DNA of 64,000 nt from Stenomitos frigidus_A. Its GTDB lineage: Bacteria > Cyanobacteriota > Cyanobacteriia > Leptolyngbyales > Leptolyngbyaceae. Each line of letters opens with the position of its first letter. The first letter of the stretch is position 1. A program made the position numbers and the translations under genes. The stretch lies in NCBI RefSeq assembly GCF_963877135.1, contig NZ_CAWNSW010000089.1, positions 124,001 through 188,000 on the forward strand, in the 5' to 3' direction. The notes below the pieces were generated by a model. That model was not told the origin of the DNA. It saw only the letters and a list, made by a program, of their open reading frames with translations, and made no database searches. Positions 36,606-43,218 of the stretch are shown one piece after another.

Positions 36606-36754
36606 CAAAGCCAGATCAAAAAACCCCGGTTAAAAAGCCGGGGTTGCGCCGTATCCTCATGTCATGTTGAACGGAGCAACATTGACATTAGAAAATACAA
36701 AACGAAAACCTAAGCAGGGAATTAAGCGTTAAGCACCTGCTGTCTCTGGCTTTG
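36606..36754 (-). promoter_or_regulatory. L10 leader RNA with attenuator
   Basis: On the minus strand the leader core at 36708-36755 reads AGACAGCAGGTGC, then TTAA, then CCCTGCTTAGGT. These are the paired GCAGG/CCUGC blocks of the ribosomal L10 leader family. It is followed at 36618-36645 by an intrinsic terminator, then the rplJ ribosome site. In addition 36745-36754 and 36606-36615 are perfectly complementary over 10 bases and bracket core and terminator. Known L10 leaders bind L10(L12)4 and lower rplJL expression. The extra long-range helix is my observation. Confidence 0.85.
36618..36645 (-). terminator. attenuator in the L10 leader
   Basis: On the minus strand AACCCCGG-cttttttaa-like loop-CCGGGGTT is followed by six T residues. 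The stem is 8 bp and GC-rich. It stands 75 bases before rplJ, so it can stop or pass transcription coming from rplA or from a promoter in the gap. Confidence 0.88.
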
Positions 36755-36874
36755 CTATTCAGTTGTTGACTGCAAATAGTAACGTCTAGTCAGCTTACTC
36801 TTGATTACTGTTTAACGGAGAGTCGACTGTTAATTAACCTCTAGTTTAACAACTAACAGTCAACAGCGAGAGCT

Positions 36875-37588
36875 TTATGCCGCGTCTCCAAATTTCAAGT
36901 CACGGAGCAAGCTGATATCAACTTCGATGGAAGGACCCATTGTAGACGCAACGTAAACGCTACGCCAGTAGCGACCCTTCGCACCAGAGGGTCGGTTCCG
37001 ATCGATGGTTTCCTGCAATGCCTTCAAATTGACCAGCAAGTCTTCAGTCGGAAAAGCAGCTTTGCCAAACATCACGTGAACGATGCCTGTTTTGTCTGCT
37101 CGAAACTCTAATTTTCCTGCTTTAAATTCGGCGATCGCTTGGGGTAAATCAAAGGTAACTGTACCACCTTTAGGCGATGGCATCAAACCACGGGGACCCA
37201 AAAGCTTACCCAGCTTTGCCACCTGGGGCATCATGTCTGGCGTCGCAATCAACAGGTCAAAGTCAATCGCTCCTTTCTGAATCTCGGCAATGAGCTCTTC
37301 CGAGCCAGCCAAATCAGCGCCTGCATTGCTTGCCTCAGTGACTTTCTCACCACGAGCAATCACCGCAACGCGAACGGTTTGCCCTGTACCCTTTGGGAGA
37401 GCGACAGTTGTTCGCAGCTGTTGGTCAGCGTATTTTGGATCGATCCCCAAGCGGATGTGCGCTTCTGCTGACTCGGAGAATTTAGCCGTTGCCGTCTCTT
37501 TGAGCAGATTTAGCGCTTCCAGAGGTTCGTAAGCACGCTCCTCGACTTTCTTTTGAAGTTCTTGCAGTCTTCGAGATACTTTCGCCAT
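36875..37588 (-). CDS. rplA: ribosomal protein L1
   Basis: The 237-residue two-domain L1-stalk protein has KRLQELQKKVEERAYEPLEAL-like N-terminal helices, the conserved GKLLGPRGLMPSPKGGTV segment (about 128-146) and the closing RSVYVASTMGPSIEVD strand. It moves deacylated tRNA out of the ribosome and often represses its own operon. It follows rplK after 129 bp. Confidence 0.97.
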   Translation of the reverse strand: MAKVSRRLQELQKKVEERAYEPLEALNLLKETATAKFSESAEAHIRLGIDPKYADQQLRTTVALPKGTGQTVRVAVIARGEKVTEASNAGADLAGSEELIAEIQKGAIDFDLLIATPDMMPQVAKLGKLLGPRGLMPSPKGGTVTFDLPQAIAEFKAGKLEFRADKTGIVHVMFGKAAFPTEDLLVNLKALQETIDRNRPSGAKGRYWRSVYVASTMGPSIEVDISLLRDLKFGDAA

Positions 37589-37717
37589 TAAGATTCTCCT
37601 GGGGTACTAACGAAGCGTTGCCTCTCCCCCACTATTGGTTTACACGTTGGAACATTTTAGATGAGAGCAAACAAAGGTGGGATCTCAATTTGAGGTTCCA
37701 GGCTTTGCTACTTCAGA

Positions 37718-38143
37718 CTATTCTTTGACAGTAACACCCATGTTACGGGCAGTACCTTCAACAATCCGCATTGCTGCTTCGATATCATTTGCATTGAGGT
37801 CAGGCAATTTAGCCTGAGCAATTTCCTGAAGTTGAGAGCGAGTGATGGAACCCACTTTCTTGCGATTTGCTTCGCCAGACCCACGCTCAATCCCGGCAGC
37901 CTTGGCAATTAGCTTTGACGCAGGAGGGGTCTTGAGAATAAACGTAAAACTGCGGTCTTCGTAAACTGAGATTTCAACCGGCACGACCATCCCTGCCTGA
38001 TCAGCGGTTCTACCATTATATTCTTTGCAGAACATCATGATGTTGACCCCATGCTGACCCAACGCGGGACCAATTGGAGGTGCTGGGTTTGCTTTCCCAG
38101 CGGTGATTGCCAATTTAATGACTGCAACAACTTTCTTTGCCAT
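37718..38143 (-). CDS. rplK: ribosomal protein L11
   Basis: The 141-residue protein has the proline-rich N-terminal domain (KANPAPPIGPALGQHGVNIM) and the 23S rRNA-binding C-terminal domain (ITRSQLQEIAQAKLPDLNA). It forms part of the GTPase-associated centre and is needed for RelA-type stringent signalling in bacteria. It lies 8 bp after nusG. Confidence 0.97.
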   Translation of the reverse strand: MAKKVVAVIKLAITAGKANPAPPIGPALGQHGVNIMMFCKEYNGRTADQAGMVVPVEISVYEDRSFTFILKTPPASKLIAKAAGIERGSGEANRKKVGSITRSQLQEIAQAKLPDLNANDIEAAMRIVEGTARNMGVTVKE

Positions 38144-38151
38144 TGACTCTA

Positions 38152-38793
38152 CTAGCTCTCTTTCTGAATCTGATTAAACTCCAATTCCACTGGTGTGTCT
38201 CGCCCAAAGATGGAAAGCAGTGCTTTTAGCTTACTGCGTTCAGGACTAACCTCAATGACCTCACCTTCAAAGTCCTTAAAGGGACCAGAAAGCACCAGGA
38301 TTTTGTCTCCAGGAGCCATATCGATCTTGACTACAGGTTCCTGCTCTTGAGCTTGCTTGAAAATACGCTCAACTTCAGCGTTACCCAATGGCAGGGGCTT
38401 CACATGCCCTCGTCCACGACCGTACCGCCGTTTCTGCTCAGCACCGACGAAATTGATCACATTGGGTGTGTTTTTGACAACCTGCCAGGTGTCATCATCC
38501 ATGAGCATATTGACAAGCACGTAGCCGGGGAAGACTTTCTCTTCTGTATTTTGGCGACTGCCATCTTTACGTAGCTTGATCGCAGGGGTTTGAGGAATTT
38601 CGATCTGAAAGATGCGATTGGCAACATCCAACGTTTCGATGCGCTGCTCCAGGTTTGCTTTAACGCGTTTCTCGCAGCCAGAAGCAACCTGAACGGCATA
38701 CCAACGACCACCTTGAGAGGGCGCTTCGTCAGAAGCATCATCAGTGTCGATTTGTGCCAAGTTTTGTTGAAATTCGTCTGCTGCAAAAGTCAT
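38152..38793 (-). CDS. nusG: transcription elongation factor NusG
   Basis: The 213-residue protein has an acidic N-terminal extension, an NGN domain beginning RWYAVQVASGCEKRVKANL (about 31-49) and a KOW domain (PGDKILVLSGPFKDFEGEV, about 160-178). It binds RNA polymerase and couples it to Rho or ribosomes. ATG 38793 overlaps the secE stop (ATGA), so translation is coupled. A longer reading starting at 38817 would run back into secE. Confidence 0.95.
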   Translation of the reverse strand: MTFAADEFQQNLAQIDTDDASDEAPSQGGRWYAVQVASGCEKRVKANLEQRIETLDVANRIFQIEIPQTPAIKLRKDGSRQNTEEKVFPGYVLVNMLMDDDTWQVVKNTPNVINFVGAEQKRRYGRGRGHVKPLPLGNAEVERIFKQAQEQEPVVKIDMAPGDKILVLSGPFKDFEGEVIEVSPERSKLKALLSIFGRDTPVELEFNQIQKES

Positions 38794-39014
38794 CCAAACA
38801 CCTGCTTGGCTCCCCAAGCGAAGAAATTGTCAATGAGATAAATTAGAGTTGCAGAAAGGATCACCATCAAGATGACAGCAATAGACTCGCTGATCAGCTG
38901 CTGGCGGCTAGGCCAAACAACCTTGTCAAGCTCGTCCTTTGTTTCTTGCAGAAATGCTGAAATCGCGAATCCTGATTTCGCTTCCTGCACCTCAACTTCG
39001 TCCTTTTTTGCCAC
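38790..39014 (-). CDS. secE: preprotein translocase subunit SecE
   Basis: The 74-residue protein has a lysine/glutamate-rich start (AKKDEVEVQEA), the conserved ETKDELDKVVWPSRQQLISE amphipathic helix and one membrane helix (about 46-65). It clamps SecY in both plasma and thylakoid membranes. The start is GTG 39014 after GAGGAAGAGG. Upstream in-frame codons to 39113 look unlike SecE. Its TGA overlaps the nusG ATG. Confidence 0.94.
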   Translation of the reverse strand: MAKKDEVEVQEAKSGFAISAFLQETKDELDKVVWPSRQQLISESIAVILMVILSATLIYLIDNFFAWGAKQVFG

Positions 39015-39275
39015 GGCCTCTTCCTCTCTCTTACAGTGCAGGTTTGACCATACCACCTTACTTCCAACTAAGTCTGCGATTGCACCAGACTGGAAAGGCG
39101 GCAATCGTACCACTAATGTAACCCAGTTTAGCGACTGGTTCGCGCCAATGAAATTGCTCTACGTCGGAAGCCTCTCGGGAAGCTCTTATAGAGCAACATC
39201 GCAACGATTACTAGAATCACATAGAAATGTTGCCGATACTATCCCTTTTTGACGGCGATCATGCTACTGAATGAG

Positions 39276-39348
39276 CGCGCCCTGGAGGACTTGAACCCCC
39301 GACATCAGGTTTTGGAGACCTGCGTTCTACCAACTGAACTAAGAGCGC
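39276..39348 (-). tRNA. trnW: tRNA-Trp (CCA)
   Basis: A 73-nt cloverleaf reads from the minus strand. The acceptor arms are GCGCTCT and AGGGCGC, the D-loop is TTCAGTTGGTAGA, the anticodon loop CTCCAAA has anticodon CCA, and the T-arm is GGGGGTTCAAGTCCTCC. The discriminator base is G, and CCA is not encoded. Its place just before secE is common in bacteria. Confidence 0.97.
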
Positions 39349-39477
39349 TCGTACTCAAGCTTTTGCATCAACACCTTTAGTCTATCAGTTCGGCTGTGCG
39401 TTCTTAGTTGCTAGCTGTTAAACAGTTGGTTGTGACATAAACTCGCTGCCAACAACTAACAACTAAGGGCTAGCAGC

Positions 39478-39843
39478 TTATTGAAGGGGTCGATCGAACC
39501 GCTGCTTGAGGCGAGTTGCCTTACCAATACGATCGCGGAGGTAGTAAAGCTTGGCACGGCGGACTTTAGCCCTACGTAGCACTTTGATGCTGTCGATGCG
39601 AGGAGAGTGAATCAGGAAGACCCGTTCTACGCCCACGCCCTGAAAGGTTTTGCGAACCGTGATGTTTTGATTGATACCGGCTCCGCGACGAGCGATGATA
39701 ACCCCTTCATAGGGCTGTGTCCGCTCTTTGCCGCCTTCTTGAATGATGACGCCAACTTTAACGGTGTCGCCAATGTAGAGAGTCGGTAAATTTGACTTCA
39801 TTTGCTCCGCTTCAATGGAGCGGATTATTTCTTGGGCGTGCAT
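39478..39843 (-). CDS. rplS: ribosomal protein L19
   Basis: The 121-residue protein has IYGDTVKVGVIIQEGGKE-like beta-barrel residues (actual LYIGDTVKVGVIIQEGGKE), QNITVRKTFQGVGVERVF and the basic tail KVRRAKLYYLRDR. It sits at the 30S-50S interface. It is separated from tRNA-Trp by 130 bp, and is the first gene of the minus-strand ribosomal block. Confidence 0.96.
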   Translation of the reverse strand: MHAQEIIRSIEAEQMKSNLPTLYIGDTVKVGVIIQEGGKERTQPYEGVIIARRGAGINQNITVRKTFQGVGVERVFLIHSPRIDSIKVLRRAKVRRAKLYYLRDRIGKATRLKQRFDRPLQ

Positions 39844-40212
39844 AGATTTGGTGAAAACTCACAGCCTACAATCATAGACCATAAGAATTGTTTAAGTCTA
39901 GAGGCCTGACCAAATTGGTCTGGTTACCGAAGCTGCACCAAACCAGACGCTGCTTTCTAGAATGGCTGGAATAAATTTTTGAGGTCTATAAAACGCTATA
40001 AAGGCGCTTTATGGCTAAATGATTGCTGCCGCCGCCTTATAAATCCCCCCGTGGAGGATTGAATTCTTAGCTGTGTTTGTTAGAGAGTAATTTATTAGAT
40101 TACGTTGCCTGTGTGACGGACGGCGTCTGCTGACCAGGCTACTTTACTCTTTGCAGTGCTTCAGTAATCTTTGCGGTGCTTCAATTTTTCTACTAATTAA
40201 GAGGAGATTGTT
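39844..40212. other. divergent intergenic region, rplS / cbiM
   Basis: This 369-bp region separates divergent genes. I looked for a cobalamin or NiCo riboswitch ahead of cbiM, and did not recognise the conserved boxes of either. GCGGTGCTTCA-like and GCAGTGCTTCA direct repeats occur around 40155-40185. A GAGGAG ribosome site stands at 40201-40206. Confidence 0.4.
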
Positions 40213-40971
40213 TTGATTACAGTTGAGGCTGCTGTGCCTTATCTCTCATCTATCCAGCTGTGGCGATGGGTAATGCCTTCTCAGTTGGCAATGCACATTC
40301 CAGATGGGTTTCTTAGCTTGCCCATCAGCTTGATCACCTGGGTGGTGGCGATTGCCTTGATTGCGGTGTCGCTGAAGCGCGTGGAATCTGAATATAAGGA
40401 TCGAACGGTGCCCTTGATGGGTGTTTGTGCTGCGTTCATTTTTGCTGCACAGATGATTAATTTTCCCATTCCAGGTGGAACGTCGGGTCATCTGTTGGGC
40501 GGTACGCTAGCAGGTGTTCTCTTGGGGCCGTGGGCAGGATCGCTCGTTATGGCGGTCGTGTTTATCGTGCAAGGGGCTTTGTTTCAGGATGGTGGGTTGA
40601 CCGTTTTAGGGGCAAATGTTTTTAACATGGGGCTCATCGGCACTTTTGGCGGTTACTACCTGTATCGATCAATTCGCTTTGTGCTGGGACGCAATGCACT
40701 CAGAGGCACACTTATTGGTGTCGCGATCGCCGCCTGGGTGAGTGTCGTTTTCGCCTCTATGATTTGCGCGATCGAGCTCGCCTTATCTGGAACAGTGCCA
40801 TTAGCAGTAGCTCTGACGGCGATGACCTCCTGGCATATCTTGATTGGCATTGGTGAGGCAATCATTTCTGTGACCACCATCAGTTTTATTTGGCGATCGC
40901 GTCCTGACCTACTCTACGATCCGCCACGCAAAACACGATCATTGGCCTCAGAACCGCTCGTACCGCGTTAA
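40213..40971 (+). CDS. cbiM: ECF cobalt/nickel transporter S component CbiM
   Basis: The 252-residue membrane protein has the diagnostic MHIPDGFLS motif, whose N-terminal Met-His binds the metal, and FPIPGGTSGHLLGGTLAG with the second His. There are about seven helices. Ribosome-site strength favours the TTG start at 40213, giving 26 residues before the MHIPDG motif. That extension (ending SQLA) may be a cleaved leader, as in some CbiM proteins. ATG 40291 would give the mature end directly, but lacks a ribosome site. It is first in the cbiM, PDGLE, cbiQ, cbiO operon. Confidence 0.92.
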   Translation: MITVEAAVPYLSSIQLWRWVMPSQLAMHIPDGFLSLPISLITWVVAIALIAVSLKRVESEYKDRTVPLMGVCAAFIFAAQMINFPIPGGTSGHLLGGTLAGVLLGPWAGSLVMAVVFIVQGALFQDGGLTVLGANVFNMGLIGTFGGYYLYRSIRFVLGRNALRGTLIGVAIAAWVSVVFASMICAIELALSGTVPLAVALTAMTSWHILIGIGEAIISVTTISFIWRSRPDLLYDPPRKTRSLASEPLVPR

Positions 40972-41023
40972 TTGACCTGCTAGATATTGACCTGCTAGAT
41001 GCTCACATTCAAAGATTGTCGCT

Positions 41024-41380
41024 ATGAATAACCGTCTTTATCAGCAGCGCAATCGCGCTCTTATGGTTACTGGTCTGGGTATTGCGCTGCTGATTGCAAT
41101 TTTTCTATCGCCGTTTGCAAGTAAATATCCAGACGGCTTGGATCGGGTGTCTGAAGATCTTAAGTTTGGCGAGAAAGAGTTGACAGACAAGCCTGCTCAC
41201 AAACTGCCTTTTTACGCTATTTTTGACGAGTACGCTGTTAGAAATGTGCCTGAGCAGATTGCTACACCGCTTGCGGGTTTGGCAGGAACGTTGGTGACGT
41301 TTGGGCTTGCCTGGGGAGCGGGTAAGCTACTGGTACGTAGACCTGGTGTGCCCCCTGAAGATTCAGTTTCGGACAAATAA
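41024..41380 (+). CDS. PDGLE-domain protein (CbiN/NikN-like)
   Basis: The 118-residue protein has two membrane helices (about 14-32 and 83-101) enclosing an outside loop with SKYPDGLDRVSEDLKF, the PDGLE motif. Such proteins replace CbiN or NikN in cobalt and nickel ECF transporters and help load the metal into CbiM/NikM. Gene order (second, between cbiM and cbiQ) supports this. Confidence 0.88.
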   Translation: MNNRLYQQRNRALMVTGLGIALLIAIFLSPFASKYPDGLDRVSEDLKFGEKELTDKPAHKLPFYAIFDEYAVRNVPEQIATPLAGLAGTLVTFGLAWGAGKLLVRRPGVPPEDSVSDK

Positions 41381-41412
41381 TTTTCTACTGTTGGTGCTTT
41401 TTTACCTAAAGG

Positions 41413-42204
41413 ATGGCATGGATGTTACTACACATTGGTGCCTTTCATCTTGATGTTGACAGTAAGCAGGCATCACCCTGGCACCACCTTGTTCCTAAGA
41501 CTCGCGTTTTGTGTACGCTGCTCCTGCTGTTTGCGATCGCGCTGACGCCAAACGGTCGTTGGTGGACTTGGACAATCTATGCGATTGGTGTTGGGGCGAT
41601 CGTCTTGTTAAGCCGCGCCACCCTATCAGTTTTGTTCAAACGGGTCGTGGTTGAATCAGTTTTTATCAGCGTTGTTTTGCTGGGCACTCTCTTTCGTGGC
41701 GGTGGCGTGGTGCTATGGCATTGGGGTTGGTTACAGATTACAACAGAGGGGCTCTGGGTTCTGGGTAGCGTGACGATTAAAGCGTTGCTCTCGCTCTTGC
41801 TAGCTAATGTTTTGGTCTTGACGACTTCTGTTCCAGAATTGCTCCACGCGCTAACTGTGTTGCGCATGCCACCGCTATTGGTGGCAATTTTGGCTTCAAT
41901 GTATCGTTACATTGCTGTTTTGATCAGTGAGTTTCAATCGATGCAGCGAGCGGCACTGTCTCGCAATTTGATGGGTAGTCAGCACTGGCAGCGACTGGTC
42001 ATTGGCAATATGTTTGGGTCGTTGTTTATCCGTACTCTTGAACGAGGCGAGCGCGTGCATCAAGCGATGTTATCTCGTGGCTATGAGGGCTTGCCGCCTG
42101 TAACGGTCTCGAAGTCTGGCAATCGGCGTGATGTTATTGCTTTAACCCTCACGGCTGTCTTAACGGTGCTTGGACAAGGTATTTATCTCTTTTCAATCGT
42201 TTAG
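41413..42204 (+). CDS. cbiQ: ECF cobalt/nickel transporter T component CbiQ
   Basis: The 263-residue membrane scaffold couples CbiM to the ATPase. It shows the family start HLDVDSKQASPWHHLVPKTR, several membrane helices and the coupling signatures MQRAALSRNLMG and ERGERVHQAMLSRGYEG (Ala-Arg-Gly-type motifs). ATG 41422 may be the true start, because AAAGGA stands nine bases before it. Confidence 0.92.
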   Translation: MAWMLLHIGAFHLDVDSKQASPWHHLVPKTRVLCTLLLLFAIALTPNGRWWTWTIYAIGVGAIVLLSRATLSVLFKRVVVESVFISVVLLGTLFRGGGVVLWHWGWLQITTEGLWVLGSVTIKALLSLLLANVLVLTTSVPELLHALTVLRMPPLLVAILASMYRYIAVLISEFQSMQRAALSRNLMGSQHWQRLVIGNMFGSLFIRTLERGERVHQAMLSRGYEGLPPVTVSKSGNRRDVIALTLTAVLTVLGQGIYLFSIV

Positions 42205-42216
42205 TCTGCGGCCTTC

Positions 42217-42987
42217 ATGCACCATAATCCCATTGATATTCGCAACCTGAACTATGAGTACCCTGACGGTACGCAGGCATTGAAAGCGATCAATCTCTCA
42301 ATTAAGGCCACTGAACGAGTCGCTCTTGTAGGGGCAAATGGGTCTGGTAAATCGACGTTGCTGCTGCACTTTAATGGTCTTCTGATTCCCCAAACGGGAT
42401 CGATCGTGGTCGGTGAATTAACAATGGAACCTCAAAATTTGAAAGCCATTCGTAACTTTGTCGGGCTGGTTTTTCAGAACCCAGATGATCAGTTGTTTAT
42501 GCCAACGGTTTGGGAGGACGTGACGTTTGGGCCGCTCAATCAGGGTGTCAAGGGGCATGAGTTGGAACATCGTGCAGCAGCGGCAATGAAAGCTGTTTGC
42601 TTAGATCCAAGTCACTATGGACCTCGGAACGCTAATAACCTATCGGGTGGGGAGAAGAAGCGAGTGGCGATCGCGGGTGTGCTCGCGATGCAGCCCCAAG
42701 TACTGATCCTTGATGAACCCTCTGCTCAACTCGATCCCCGCTGTCGCCGCGAGTTAATTCATCTACTCGATAGCCTGCCTTTAACACAGCTGATTGCGAC
42801 GCATGATTTAGATCTGGCGCTGGAGTTGTGCGATCGCACCGTTGTGCTCAGTGAAGGCAGTATTGTTTTTGATGGTCCTACCGAGCGTATTCTTGGTGAC
42901 TCTCAGCTATTAGAAAGACATGCGTTGGAACTACCATTAAGCTATAGCCGTCCTTACTGCCAGCTTGATCACGCGCCAGCAGTTTAG
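42217..42987 (+). CDS. cbiO: ECF cobalt/nickel transporter ATPase CbiO
   Basis: The 256-residue ATPase has Walker A GANGSGKSTLL, the Q-loop in FQNPDDQLFMPTVWEDV (ECF-type), signature LSGGEKKRVAIAG, Walker B VLILDEPSAQLD and the switch His in IATHDLDLAL. It powers metal uptake through CbiQ and CbiM. It lies 12 bp after cbiQ. Confidence 0.94.
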   Translation: MHHNPIDIRNLNYEYPDGTQALKAINLSIKATERVALVGANGSGKSTLLLHFNGLLIPQTGSIVVGELTMEPQNLKAIRNFVGLVFQNPDDQLFMPTVWEDVTFGPLNQGVKGHELEHRAAAAMKAVCLDPSHYGPRNANNLSGGEKKRVAIAGVLAMQPQVLILDEPSAQLDPRCRRELIHLLDSLPLTQLIATHDLDLALELCDRTVVLSEGSIVFDGPTERILGDSQLLERHALELPLSYSRPYCQLDHAPAV

Positions 42988-43218
42988 ATAAAGTGATTGG
43001 TTGTTAGTGGTCGGTGGCTGGACACAGAAGCGAGTTGCTTAGTGTTCGCTCACGAAAAAATGCTTATACACTAGGCCAACTGTCACTAGCAGCTTCTAGT
43101 GAGCCTTACATCGCTGTCACCTGACTGCAATGGCGGATGGATTAGATTGAGAGTAGGCAAGTTAGTCGCTTCGCTGCACTTGCTACCATAAGTTTTTCAG
43201 AGTATTGTCCGCACACTT

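Noticed and set aside
39900..40212. Cobalamin or NiCo riboswitch ahead of cbiM
   Set aside because: The conserved sequence boxes of these families were not found.
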